Shown in pieces: positions 10,437 through 20,590 of a stretch of 64,000 bases of DNA. The DNA comes from CAWBVG01 sp963792175 (GTDB lineage Bacteria > Acidobacteriota > Vicinamibacteria > Vicinamibacterales > CAVVIG01). The notes below the pieces were generated by a model. That model saw only the letters and a program-made list of their open reading frames with translations, made no database searches and had not been told where the DNA came from. The stretch spans positions 18,325-82,324 of the forward strand of contig CAWBVG010000048.1 of the NCBI GenBank assembly GCA_963792175.1, written 5' to 3'. How positions within the stretch are numbered: the first letter of the stretch is position 1; the number at the start of each line of letters is the position of its first letter. Both the position numbers and the translations under genes were made by a program.

Positions 10437-11749
10437 TGGTGAGGCAGCGGCGCGTGCTGATGGTGAGCCCGCACTTTCCCCCGGATTCGAGTGCGGCGTC
10501 GCACCGTGTGCGACTGCTGGCGCCGCACCTGGCAGAAGCCGGTTGGGCGCCGACCATCGTGACGCTCCAACCCTCCGCTTACGAGGGCCGTCTGGATCCC
10601 GATCTTGAAGCGCTCGTGCCCGCGTCAATGCCGATCGTTCGCGCCTCGGCATGGCCGGTCGCCACGACGCGGCTCGTCGGGCTCGGCGACATCGGCTTGC
10701 GCGCGTTCACCGGCCTTCGCCGCGCCTGTCGCGCCCTGCTGTCCCGCGAGCGCTTCGACGCGCTGTTCATTACCGTTTATCCCGTGTATCCGGCGCTCCT
10801 CGGTCCGCGCTTGAAGGCCGAATTCCACGTGCCGTTCGTGCTCGACTATCAGGATCCGTGGGTCGGCGCCTGGGGGCAGTCGGTTGGCGGCGGTCCTGGT
10901 GGCGCACCTGACTGGAAGAGCCGCGCGTCGCGCCGGCTCGGCGAATGGCTCGAGCCGCGCGCCGTCGCGATGGCCGATGCGCTCGTAGCGGTTTCCCAAG
11001 GGACGCTCGACGGCATCGTCGCTCGTACGCCGGCCGCCGGCCGTGTTCCACACAGCGTGATTCCGCTCGGATTCGAGCCGGCCGATTTCGAATCGTTTCG
11101 ACGCCATCCGCGCAGCCTGTCGCATTTCGACACGACTGACGGGCTGGTGCACTTGTGCTACGTGGGAACACTGCTGCCGGCAGGGCGCGACACGCTCGCG
11201 CTTCTTCTGCAGGGGCTGGCGTGTGCCCGCCGAGAGGACCCGGCCGCGTCGCGGCTCCGGCTTCATTTCTTCGGCACGAGCAATCAGTCGAAATCGAATA
11301 CCTACCGTGTGCTGCCGCTCGCGCGGGAGCATGGAGTCGCTGACGTGGTCACCGAAGTTCCCGGGCGCCTCGATTACCTGGACGCGCTGTCCGTTCTCAC
11401 GTGCGCTTCCGGGATCCTGCTGCTCGGCAGCAGCGAGCCGCACTATACAGCGAGCAAGCTGTACCCGGCGCTGCTGGCTCATCGCCCGCTGTTCGCGCTG
11501 TTCCACGAGGCTAGCAGCGTCGTGCCGATCCTGCGGGCGGCAGCGTCTGAGCCGACGGTGCGCGTGTTGACCTACGGCGGCACGGCTGGTTCCGCGGCCG
11601 GTGTGCCCGACGTCGCCTGCCACCTTCGCGCGCTGGCGGCGAAATGCGCATACGACAGCAAGGACGTCTCACTCGATCGCGTCGCTGATGTTTCGGCGCG
11701 GCATCTGGCCCGGCAGCTCGCGGCCGTCTTCGATCGAGTGGCCGCATGA
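10433..11749 (+). CDS. Glycosyltransferase, GT-B fold (family 4-like), intact
   Basis: Intact protein of 438 residues, the first unbroken gene of the operon. The N-terminus VLMVSPHFPPDSSAASHRVR is the typical GT-B first loop, and FVLDYQDPWVGAW resembles the acceptor-domain DxxDxW segment of wall and capsule glycosyltransferases. ALVAVSQGTLDGI precedes the interdomain linker. The donor domain is divergent, with the EPHYTASKLYPALLAHRPLF segment in place of the usual E-x7-E. The start overlaps the previous stop and the stop overlaps the next start, so it belongs to the same coupled operon. Confidence 0.75.
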   Translation: MMVRQRRVLMVSPHFPPDSSAASHRVRLLAPHLAEAGWAPTIVTLQPSAYEGRLDPDLEALVPASMPIVRASAWPVATTRLVGLGDIGLRAFTGLRRACRALLSRERFDALFITVYPVYPALLGPRLKAEFHVPFVLDYQDPWVGAWGQSVGGGPGGAPDWKSRASRRLGEWLEPRAVAMADALVAVSQGTLDGIVARTPAAGRVPHSVIPLGFEPADFESFRRHPRSLSHFDTTDGLVHLCYVGTLLPAGRDTLALLLQGLACARREDPAASRLRLHFFGTSNQSKSNTYRVLPLAREHGVADVVTEVPGRLDYLDALSVLTCASGILLLGSSEPHYTASKLYPALLAHRPLFALFHEASSVVPILRAAASEPTVRVLTYGGTAGSAAGVPDVACHLRALAAKCAYDSKDVSLDRVADVSARHLARQLAAVFDRVAA

Positions 11750-14158
11750 GCGCACGCATCCGGCTCACCGCCGTATTGACGCATCCGATTCAGTACTACG
11801 CGCCGTGGTTCCGCCACATCGAGGCGCATGCCCCGGAGATCGATCTCACCGTTCTGCACGCGACGGAACCCACCCCGGTACAGCAGGGCGTCGGCTTCGA
11901 TCGGGCGTTCGAATGGGACGTACCGCTGACGGAGGGGTATCGCGCCGTGACGGTGCGATCGGCAAAGCCGACCGACCGCATCGACAGCGGGCATTTCACC
12001 GGCCTGGACGTGCCGGAAATCGGCGACGCCATCGCCAAGACGCGACCCGACGTTGCAATGATCACCGGCTGGTATTCGGTGACGCTCGTGCGCGCGCTCG
12101 TCGCCTGTCGCCGGTTGGGCGTGCCCACGCTGAACCGGGGCGACTCGCATCTCTTGAGCGGCCCGAGAGACTGGAAGCGCGTGTTGTGGACCGCGAAGAC
12201 GCGGTTGCTCCTCCGGCAGTTCGACGGCTTTCTCTGTCCAGGCCAGCGCGTCGAGTCGTACCTGCGCTGGTACGGCGTGCCCGACTATCGCATTTTCCGA
12301 GTTCCGCATGCTGTGGACAACGAGATGTTTGCCGCGACGGCGGCGCCGTTTCAGCAGCCGGAGGCGCGGGCAGCGGCGCGGCAACGGCTGGGCATCGCGC
12401 CCGACGCCTTCGTCCCGCTGTTTGTAGGAAAGCTGGTGCCGTCGAAGCGTCCAATCAACATCGTGCGCGCCGCGGCACGCCTGGGCGGCGACGTGTCTGT
12501 CCTGTTTGTCGGCTCCGGCGCGCTCGAGAGCGAACTGCGCACGATCGCGGCGGAGCTCGGCGTCGATCTGAAGTTGATTGGCTTCCTGAATCAGACCGAG
12601 CTCGGCGAGGCCTATGCTCTCGCCGACTGTCTGGTGCTGCCGAGCGACTACCCGGAAACGTGGGGGCTGGTCGTGAACGAAGCGCTCGCCACCGGTCTGC
12701 CCTGCGTCGTCAGCAATGCGGTCGGCTGCGCCCCCGACATGATCCGTGAGAACGAAAGCGGCTACGTCTACCCGCTGGGGGATATCGAGGCGCTTGCTGC
12801 AGCGCTCGCGAAGGTCCGCTTGCGGAAGGCGGAAGAGCACGACTGGCGCCCCGGCTGTCGCCGCGTCGTCGCCGAATTCAGCTATGACGCGATGACGATG
12901 GGGCTCGTGCGCGCCTGCCGGTCGGTGCTCTCGCATTCGCTTGGCGACGAACCTGACTGGACCGACGCGCAGCGCCGGATCGTGGCCTGCTGCGGTCAGA
13001 TGGTCATCGCCGGCGGCCTCGAACGGATGACGTTCGAAGTCCTTCGTGTGCTGAAGGAGCAGGGAATACCAGCGCACACGATCGTCAATTCGTGGGAGAA
13101 CTTCCGGATCACGCCGCTTGCCGAAGCGAGCGGGTCGAGCTGGTCTGTTGGACCCTACTGGTACCCCCTGACACGGCGCGCGCTGTCACCGGGCATCGTG
13201 TTCCGAATGCTGGTGGAGGTCCTGAGCGTCAGCGCGAATCTCCTGCGTGTCGCGCATCGCGTTCGGCCGACGCACGTCTTCCTGCCGGACTTCCACACCG
13301 CGTTGCGGAACGGCCTGGCCTTGCTGTGGCTCCGCGCGCGCGGCGTTCGCGTGGTGGCGCGGCTGGGTAACGCCCCGTCGACCGGCCGCTTCTACCGCTT
13401 CTTGTGGCGGCATGTCATCGATCGGCTCGTCGACCAGTTCGTCGCGAACTCGGGTTTCACGGCCCGCGAGCTGCACGCCGCAGGCGTGTCGCCAGCGAAG
13501 GTCGAGACGATTCCCAACATGCCGAGCCGGCGCCGCGCATGCCTGGAGCGCGGACCGTCGCAAGACGCCCGGCCGCGTGATCTTCGTCGGACAGATCATT
13601 CCCGAGAAGGGCGTCGACTTGCTGCTCGACGCGGTCGCTCTGGTGCGCGCGCGGGGTGTGGATGCGACCCTCGATATCGTGGGTGATATGGACGGCTGGG
13701 AAGCGCCGGCGTATCGCGGTCATCGAGCCGCGCTGCGCGAGCGCGCCAGCCGCCCGGATCTTGCCGGCGTTGTGAACTTCCTCGGTTGGCGCGACGACGT
13801 CCCGCTGTTCCTGAGCGCCGCCAGCCTGCACTGCTGTCCGAGCCGCCCCGAACAGCGTGAGGCGTTCGGCAACGTCGTGCTCGAAGCCAAGCTGTCAGGC
13901 ATACCCTCCATCGTGACGCCGAGTGGCGACCTGCCCGATCTCGTCGCTCATCGACACGATGGATGGGTGTGCCAGGAGACGACTGCCGTCGCGATCGCCG
14001 AAGCGCTCGAGTACTTCCTGACGAGGCCCGCCGTTCTCGAGGCGGCGGGCGAAGCCGCCCTGTCATCCGCTGGACAATACAGCGAGGAGCGGTTTGCCGC
14101 GGCATGGGCGCGGGTCTTCGCCGTCACTTCTCACGAGCCCGCACATGCGATTCAGTGA
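11746..14158 (+). CDS. Tandem double glycosyltransferase (two family 4 modules in one frame)
   Basis: One reading frame holds two complete GT-B modules, giving about 800 residues. Module 1 (residues 1-400) starts TAVLTHPIQYYAPWFRHIE and has LFVGKLVPSKRPINIVRAA and YPETWGLVVNEALATGLPCVVS. Module 2 starts near residue 415 at IVACCGQMVIAGGLERMTFEVL. Its donor half, VIFVGQIIPEKGVDLLLDAVAL to EAFGNVVLEAKLSGIPSIV, follows in another frame after a break near 13550. No stop and no strong start lie between the modules. It may be a true two-step transferase or two genes joined by an indel. Ordinary family 4 enzymes are about 380 residues. Confidence 0.75.
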
Positions 14159-15581
14159 AATCCAGTTCCTCACCTACACGGGGATCGCATTCCTCGTCGG
14201 CCTGTTCGCCAACGACTGGATTGCGGGAGCGGCGATCCTCACGTTGATCGTCGGCATCCGGCTGGTCTCGACCGATGATCACCTGTTCGTGCTGCCAATC
14301 GCGTTCACGTTTCATTGGCTGCAGACGAGCATCGGCGTGTTGTACCTGGGGTTTCTCGGCCGCGCCCTGCCGGCCGTGGAGCTCAGTGATTATCGGCCGA
14401 TGGTCCTCGTGGGCCTGGGCTGCTGTCTGGCCCTCGCTCTTGGCATTCGTGTTGGCCTCATGCTGCGTGACGCGCCCGACCCCAATCAGCCGCGTCCCGG
14501 GTTCGCGTTCAGTTTCGGCCTGCTTGTCGCGCTGTATATCGGCACGGTCGTTCTTCAGGGTTCGCTCGGCGCGCTCGCGCCGGAGTATCCGTCGATCCGT
14601 CAAATCATCGTGACGTTTGACACTGCCCGGCTCGGGGTCCTCTTCCTGATTCTCCGTCGTCTTTGCAGCCCGCGGCCACGCTGGGGCCTTGTGGCGCTGG
14701 TCGTGTCCGTCGAGATCGTGCTGGGCATTACGGGATTTTTCGCCGGCTTCCGCGAGCCCGTGGTGCTCGCTGTCCTGGCAGTGCTCGAGATTTTCGATCG
14801 CCGGAATAAACGGCATTGGCTGGCGATCGGCGTTGGTGGCGCGGCCGCGGTCATGCTCGGGCTGCTCTGGATGAGCATCCGCGTCGAGTACAGGAAGGAA
14901 TACGTCGAGGTCGACAAGTTCCAGGCGTCGCGCTCCGACCGCGTCGAGAAAATCGGATCGCTGACCTCGGCGTTCCTCAGCAGTGAATCTACGGATCTCT
15001 GGAGAGCCACCGACACACTCGTCGATCGTCTCTGGACCGTGTACTATCCAGCACTTGCGCTGGCACGCGTCCCCCGCGTCCTGCCGCACACGAATGGCGC
15101 CATTTTCAGTGCGGCGCTCGTCCACATTGTCACGCCCCGCGTGTTCTTCCCAAACAAGGCCGAGTTGCCTTCGGACAGCGAAGAGGTTCGAAAGTATTCA
15201 GGTGTCCACGTCGCCGGCCGCGAGACCAACACCAGTATCGCGTTCGGGTACGCACCTGAGTCTTACGTCGATTTTGGGATTCCGCTGATGTTCGTTCCGG
15301 TCTTCGGCTTCGGCGTCGCCGTTGGATTCCTGTACGCGCTCTTCCGCCAGTTGATCTGGCATCGCGAGCTGTTCGTCGCGTTTGCCACAGTGACGTTCTG
15401 GCTCACCGTGTACCTGTTCGAACGATCGTGGGCCACGATGCTGGGCGTCTCGTTGGGGTTCATGGTGTACCTGGGCGTTCCAGTCGTGCTTCTCGATCGC
15501 TTGCTTCTCGTCAAGTACGAAAAGCAGAATCGAGAGAGCGCCGAGCTGATGTTTGCACAACCGGATGAGCATCGTGCGTAG
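14145..15581 (+). CDS. Polysaccharide polymerase-like integral membrane protein
   Basis: About 478 residues with roughly ten to twelve hydrophobic segments and a large hydrophilic loop around residues 250-350. The loop contains VAGRETNTSIAFGYAPESYVD. This layout is usual for Wzy-type oligosaccharide repeat-unit polymerases, which join lipid-linked repeat units on the periplasmic side. I chose the ATG at 14145, which overlaps the end of the preceding gene and begins MRFSEIQFLTYTGIAFLVG. Sequence conservation in this family is low, so the call rests on topology and position. A second, ligase-type protein lies at 23.7-24.9 kb. Confidence 0.65.
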   Translation: MRFSEIQFLTYTGIAFLVGLFANDWIAGAAILTLIVGIRLVSTDDHLFVLPIAFTFHWLQTSIGVLYLGFLGRALPAVELSDYRPMVLVGLGCCLALALGIRVGLMLRDAPDPNQPRPGFAFSFGLLVALYIGTVVLQGSLGALAPEYPSIRQIIVTFDTARLGVLFLILRRLCSPRPRWGLVALVVSVEIVLGITGFFAGFREPVVLAVLAVLEIFDRRNKRHWLAIGVGGAAAVMLGLLWMSIRVEYRKEYVEVDKFQASRSDRVEKIGSLTSAFLSSESTDLWRATDTLVDRLWTVYYPALALARVPRVLPHTNGAIFSAALVHIVTPRVFFPNKAELPSDSEEVRKYSGVHVAGRETNTSIAFGYAPESYVDFGIPLMFVPVFGFGVAVGFLYALFRQLIWHRELFVAFATVTFWLTVYLFERSWATMLGVSLGFMVYLGVPVVLLDRLLLVKYEKQNRESAELMFAQPDEHRA

Positions 15582-15584
15582 GCG

Positions 15585-16733
15585 GTGAGGATTCTCCATG
15601 TCTCGCCGTACTTTCCGCCGGCGATTCCCTACGGTGGTCCGCCGGCCTCGATCCTCGGTCTCTGCCAGGGACTGCAGCGCGCCGGCCTCGACATCGAAGT
15701 GGTGACGACGACCGCCAATGGCGAGGCGGATCTGCCGGCATCGACGCACGGCGGGGATCAGTACGACGGCGTCCGCGTGCAGTACGTGCAGACCGCGTTT
15801 CCGCGACGATTCTTCGGGGCCCGCGTCCGCGAGCCGCTCACCGCCGCGCTGGAGCGCGCCGACGTCTGCCACATCCATGGCGTCTGGAACGTACCCGAGT
15901 GGTGGGCGTCGTATCTGGCGCGCTCACGCCGTCGGCCGTACGTGGTGTCGCCGCGGGGGATGCTGCAGCCGCAAGCCGTCCGGCGCGGCCGCCTGCGCAA
16001 ATCGGTCGCCTATCAGCTGCTCGAGCGCGCCAACCTGCGCGGGGCGGCGCTGCTGCACGCGACATCGGAGCAGGAAGCCGACGCGCTCCGCGATCTGCAG
16101 CTGGGCGTTCCGATTGCCGTCGTGCCGAACGGCGTCGATCTGGAATCTGCGCAGTCGGTACCGCGGGGCTATCGCGAGCGCCTCGGGATTCCCCACGACG
16201 CGTTTGTCGTGCTGTATCTGGGGCGCATGCACCGAATCAAGCGGCTCGACCTGCTGGCCGATGCGTTCGACGATCTGCGCAGGACCCATTCGTCGGCGCA
16301 TCTGGTGCTCGCCGGACACGACGAGCAGGGATTGGTTCCCGGGCTGATGCGCCGCTTGTCCGCGCACGAATCATCGGTACACCCGATCGCCGCGGTGGGC
16401 GGGCGCGACAAGTGGGCGCTCCTCCGCGACGCGGACGCGACCGTCGTCTGCTCCGACTCGGAGAGTTTCGGCATGACGGTGGTGGAATCGCTCGCCGCCG
16501 GTGTGCCCGCCGTCGTCACACGCACCTGTCCCTGGTCCGAGATCGAGCAGCGGCAGTGCGGTCTGTGGGTCGAACAGCGCGCCGCGGCGATTGCGAACGC
16601 GCTTCGCCGACTCGCGGACGATCCGGTGGCACGGCGCCAGATGGGGGCGCGTGCGGCCGCGTTCGCTCGGGAACGATACGGCTGGGACGCGATCGCGCCG
16701 GTGATGTCGCGCCTCTACGCCGGGCTGCTTTAA
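15585..16733 (+). CDS. Glycosyltransferase family 4, intact
   Basis: Intact, 382 residues, GTG start. RILHVSPYFPPAIPYGGPPASI is the N-terminal loop. YVVSPRGMLQPQAV, LLHATSEQEADAL and VPIAVVPNGVDLESA are standard family 4 elements. The donor site includes VLYLGRMHRIKRLDLLADAF, and the E-x7-E motif lies in ESFGMTVVESLAAGVPAVV. It would use a nucleotide sugar to extend the repeat unit. The TAA stop shares a base with the ATG of the next gene. Confidence 0.85.
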   Translation: MRILHVSPYFPPAIPYGGPPASILGLCQGLQRAGLDIEVVTTTANGEADLPASTHGGDQYDGVRVQYVQTAFPRRFFGARVREPLTAALERADVCHIHGVWNVPEWWASYLARSRRRPYVVSPRGMLQPQAVRRGRLRKSVAYQLLERANLRGAALLHATSEQEADALRDLQLGVPIAVVPNGVDLESAQSVPRGYRERLGIPHDAFVVLYLGRMHRIKRLDLLADAFDDLRRTHSSAHLVLAGHDEQGLVPGLMRRLSAHESSVHPIAAVGGRDKWALLRDADATVVCSDSESFGMTVVESLAAGVPAVVTRTCPWSEIEQRQCGLWVEQRAAAIANALRRLADDPVARRQMGARAAAFARERYGWDAIAPVMSRLYAGLL

Positions 16734-17815
16734 TGTCGGTCATCCTCCTCACGCCGAACCTCTCGGGCGCCGACGGCATCTCCACTGTCGCGCGCCTGGT
16801 CACCCGCGCGTGCGAGGACGTGACGGTCCTCGCGTTGCACGAGGCGGACCGCACCACGTTCGACGAAGTCGACGTCGAGGGCTCCGGCGGACGCTCGTCG
16901 CATTTCGTGACCGCTGCGACGCGGTGGGCCGTCTCGGCCGATCGGCCAGCGACCGTCATCGTCAACCACCTGCATCTCGCGCCGGCGGCGCTGGCCTTCG
17001 CGGCGCGCGGCGCCTCGCTGTTGACGATCGTGCACGGCGTCGAGGCGTGGAAGCCGCTCACCTGGCTGCAGCGGGTCGCGCTCGACCGCAGCGAGCGGAT
17101 TGTCGCCGTCTCGGCGTATTCGCGCGATCGGTTTCGAGCGGCCAATCCCCATTTCGCGCAGCGGCGCATCGACGTGTGCCACCTCGGCCTCGAGCCGATC
17201 GTGACGTCCCAGGGGCCGGCCGAGTGGGTACCTTCGGCGCTCATCGTCGGCCGAATGGCGCGCGACGAGCGATACAAAGGGCACGACCTGCTCCTCGACA
17301 TCTGGCGTGATGTGACGGTCGACGTTCCTGACGCCGTGCTACGGGTCGTCGGCGACGGCGACGACCGCCCGCGACTGGAGCAGAAGGCCGTGTCGATGAA
17401 TCTCGGAACCCAGGTCGAATTTCTCGGCCGTATCAGCGACGAGCGTCTCGCGCACGAGTACCAGCGGTGCACGGCCGTGGTGATGCCCAGCCGGGGCGAG
17501 GGCTTCGGGCTGGTCTTCATCGAGGCGATGCGCGCCGCGCGCGGCTGCATCGGCGGCTACGGATCGGCCTCCGAGATCATCGTCGACGGCGACACCGGGT
17601 TTCTGGTCGATCCGGAGAATGGGGCGAGTCTTCGTCAGGCGGTGGTGCGGATGCTCCGCGATCGGACAGGCTCCGCGGCCATGGGGATTCGCGGCCGCGC
17701 CCGGTTCCTGCAGCACTTCACCGAGGATCACTTCCGTCACCGCCTGCACGCCCTGCTGCCTGACGCCGCGAACACAACCGCGTCCGAGACGGTGTCGAAG
17801 GCGCATGGTGTCTGA
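16733..17815 (+). CDS. Glycosyltransferase family 4, intact
   Basis: Intact, about 360 residues. The start ATG overlaps the previous TAA. VILLTPNLSGADGISTVARL opens the protein. LTIVHGVEAWKPLTWLQRVAL, ERIVAVSAYSRDRF, ALIVGRMARDERYKGHDLLL and MPSRGEGFGLVFIEAMRAARG (E-x7-E) identify the family. The motif series resembles mannosyl- and rhamnosyl-type transferases, but the sugar cannot be fixed from sequence. It lies directly before the carbamoyltransferase gene. Confidence 0.85.
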   Translation: MSVILLTPNLSGADGISTVARLVTRACEDVTVLALHEADRTTFDEVDVEGSGGRSSHFVTAATRWAVSADRPATVIVNHLHLAPAALAFAARGASLLTIVHGVEAWKPLTWLQRVALDRSERIVAVSAYSRDRFRAANPHFAQRRIDVCHLGLEPIVTSQGPAEWVPSALIVGRMARDERYKGHDLLLDIWRDVTVDVPDAVLRVVGDGDDRPRLEQKAVSMNLGTQVEFLGRISDERLAHEYQRCTAVVMPSRGEGFGLVFIEAMRAARGCIGGYGSASEIIVDGDTGFLVDPENGASLRQAVVRMLRDRTGSAAMGIRGRARFLQHFTEDHFRHRLHALLPDAANTTASETVSKAHGV

Positions 17816-17821
17816 CACGCC

Positions 17822-19584
17822 GTGAACATCCTCGGCCTCAACGCGTATCACGGCGACGTGGCGGCGGCGCTGGTCCGCGACGGACAGCTTGTCGCGGCCG
17901 TCGAAGAGGAGCGGTTCCGACGCATCAAGCACGTGGCGGGTTTTCCTCACCACGCGATCGCCGTCTGCCTGGAGATGGGCGGCATCGCGGCATCGGATGT
18001 CGACGTGTTTGCCGTGTCGCGCGATCCGCGCGCCCATCTCTGGCGCAAGGCGCTGTTCCTGCTGAAGAACCGGCCGAAGGGGACGGTCGCGTCGACGGGC
18101 TCGCAACCTGGCCAGCCTGCGTGCTCTCCCCGCGACGATTGCGAAGTCGCTGAACCTCGACGAAGCCGTGGTGCGTCAACGGACTCGATTCGTGGAACAC
18201 CACCCGGCTCATCTCGCCAGCGCCGCCTTCGTGTCGCCATTCGACGAGGCGGCGGTGTGCGCGATCGACGGATTCGGCGACTTTGTCAGCACGTCGTGGG
18301 GCCGGGTCGCCGGAACGCGGTTGTCCGTCGAGGGACGGGTGTTCTTCCCCCACTCGCTGGGGCTGCTGTATCTGGCGATCACGCAGTACCTCGGCTTCCC
18401 CAACTACGGCGATGAATTCAAGGTGATGGGCCTTGCGCCGTACGGCGAGCCGGGGTTCGTGCGCGAGATCGAATCGCTGGTCCAGTTGAACGACGACGGC
18501 CGTTTCGAGCTCGACCTGTCCTACTTCCGGCACTGGTCGGAAGGCGTCCAGATGACGTGGGAGGATGGAGCGCCGACGCTTGGTGCGGTGTTTACGCCGA
18601 AGCTCGAATCGTTGCTCGGCCCGGCGCGGCGGCGCGAGGATCCGCTGGAGGCGAAGCACGAGGCGATCGCAGCCTCTCTGCAGGTCGCGTTCGAACGCGC
18701 CGCTCTCCACGTGCTGCGGCACGTGCAGAAATCGACCGGCAGCACGCGGCTCTGTTTTGCCGGCGGGTGCGCGATGAACAGCGTCGCCAACGGCAAGATC
18801 CGCGAGCAGACCGGATTCCGCGAGCTCTTCATCCAGCCCGCGGCGGGGGACAACGGCACGGCGCTCGGGGCGGCGTTCTACGCCTGCCACCAGATGAACG
18901 GCAGGCACCGCGGCTTCGTCATGGAGCATGGCTACTGGGGGCCGTCGTTCGACGACCGTGCGATCGGCGCGGCGCTGGACGCGCAGGATGCAGCGATTAC
19001 GGAGCACGGCTGCGGCCGCCGGGCCTGGGACGACGAGGCGGCGCTCGACCGGTGGACGGCGGAGCAGATTGCCGCGGGTCGGGTGGTGGGCTGGTATCAG
19101 GGCCGGATGGAGTGGGGCTCGCGCGCGCTCGGCAATCGCAGCATCATTGCCGACCCGCGGCGCGCGGACATGCGGGAGATCATCAACACGCGCATCAAGT
19201 TTCGGGAGCGGTTCCGGCCGTTCGCGCCGTCGGTGCTCGAGGAGGCGCTCGACGACTACTTCGTCGGCGGCGTGCCCGATCCGTTCATGCTGCAGGTGTA
19301 CCCGGTGCGACCCGACAAGCGGGCGCTGGTTCCGGCGATTACGCACGTCGACGGCTCGGGCCGGCTGCAGACCGTGAGTCCGCGGTCCAACCCGCGCTAC
19401 TACCGGCTGATCAAGTCGTTCGAGGGCCTGACCGGCGTGCCGATGCTCCTCAACACCTCGTTCAACGAGAACGAGCCGATCGTGCTGACGCCGCAGCAGG
19501 CGCTCGATTGCTTCCTGCGTACGCATATGGATGTGCATTGTCATGGGGCGGCACGCGCTCGAGCGCGCCGTGGTCGCGACGTAA
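17822..19584 (+). CDS. NodU/CmcH-type O-carbamoyltransferase, frameshifted at both ends
   Basis: The N-terminus NILGLNAYHGDVAAALVRDG is the Kae1-like carbamoyladenylate domain. VEHHPAHLASAAFVSPF carries the metal-binding HHxxH. GDEFKVMGLAPYGEP, CFAGGCAMNSVANGKI and EWGSRALGNRSIIADPR are family hallmarks. A break near 18105 separates the first 95 residues, and another near 19535 separates the last 17. Family members use carbamoyl phosphate and ATP to carbamoylate a sugar hydroxyl (as in Nod factors and tobramycin). Here it would decorate the exopolysaccharide. The TAA overlaps the next ATG. Confidence 0.85.
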
Positions 19585-20590
19585 TGCCCACCCTCGAATC
19601 GAGACGCGTCGTGGTGACCGGCGGCAGCGGATTCCTCGGCCGCCATGTAGTCGCCGCTTTTCAGGCGCAGAGGCTGCGCGGTGTCCGCGCCGCGGAAAGC
19701 TCAGTACCGACCTGACGCACGAAGCGGACGTGAAGCGGATGTACGCCGACCTGCGGCCGGAGCTCGTCGTGCACCTGGCGGCGGTGGTGGGCGGCATCGG
19801 CGCGAATCGCGAATCGCCCGGGCGCTTCTTCTTCGAGAACGTCATGCTGGGCGCGCTCGTCATGGAGCAGGCGAGGCGCGCGGGCGTCGAGAAATTCGTG
19901 GGTATCGGCACGATTTGCGCCTACCCCAAGCTCGCGCCGATACCGTTTCGTGAGCAGGACTTGTGGAACGGCTACCCGGAAGAGACCAATGCCCCGTACG
20001 GCATCGCCAAGAAAATGCTGCTCGTGCAGGGGCAAGCCTACCGGCAGCAGTACGGCTTCAACGCCATTCACCTCCTGCCCGTCAACCTGTACGGTCCGCA
20101 CGACAACTTCGATCCGCAGTCGTCGCATGTCATTCCGGCGCTGATTCGCAAATGCATCGACGCCATCGAGGCTGGCGCATCCGAAGTGGAGTGCTGGGGG
20201 ACCGGGAACGCGACGCGCGAATTCCTCTTCGTCGAAGACTGCGCGCGGGCGATCGTGCTGGCGACCGAGCGCTACGATGCGCCGGAACCGGTCAATATCG
20301 GCGCCGGTTTTGAAATCCGCATTCGGGATCTGGCAGAGCTCGTGGCGGATCTCACCGGATTCAAGGGACGGCTCGTATTCGACCCAGCCAAGCCGGACGG
20401 TCAGCCGCGACGGATGCTCGACGTGACGCGCGCGCAAGAATGCTTTGGCTTCGCCGCGACCACCGATTTCCGCGCCGGCCTCCAGCGCACGATCGACTGG
20501 TACCGCGCGCATCGCTCGGAGCACCTGGCACCTGAGCACCTAGCACCTGAGCACCTAGCACCCAGCCACCCAGCACCTGGCACCCACACC
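19584..20590 (+). CDS. GDP-L-fucose synthase (NAD-dependent epimerase/reductase family)
   Basis: VVVTGGSGFLGRHVVAAF is the Rossmann NADP site. After a frame break near 19680 the rest is intact. VGIGTICAYPKLAPIPFRE and PYGIAKKM contain the catalytic Ser/Tyr-x3-Lys set as arranged in GDP-fucose synthase (WcaG/Fcl), and LPVNLYGPHDNFDP matches that enzyme. It converts GDP-4-keto-6-deoxymannose to GDP-L-fucose by epimerisation and reduction. No GDP-mannose dehydratase partner is visible in the window. The C-terminus runs into an in-frame 15-bp tandem repeat, and no stop precedes the next gene's GTG, so its true end is uncertain. Confidence 0.85.
20519..20590 (+). repeat. 15-bp in-frame tandem repeat (unit GAGCACCTAGCACCT)
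   Basis: About 4.7 copies of a 15-base unit lie between the GDP-fucose synthase domain and the next GTG start. The first three copies differ by one or two bases. Later ones drift to AGCCACCCAGCACCT and GGCACCC. Because the unit is five codons long the open frame continues through it as EHLAP EHLAP EHLAP SHPAP. It lies after the last conserved residue of the enzyme, so it is probably a non-coding or linker repeat that grew by slippage. It shares a GGCACC core with the repeat at 29241-29301. Confidence 0.85.

Noticed and set aside
17925..19646. 573-residue minus-strand frame opposite the carbamoyltransferase
   Set aside because: Shadow of a conserved gene. It shows no protein-like motif.
18168..19715. 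Apparent fusion of carbamoyltransferase to the GDP-fucose synthase N-terminus
   Set aside because: The true carbamoyltransferase end (MGRHALERAVVAT) and its TAA overlapping the next ATG are visible in another frame, so the fusion comes from an indel near 19535.
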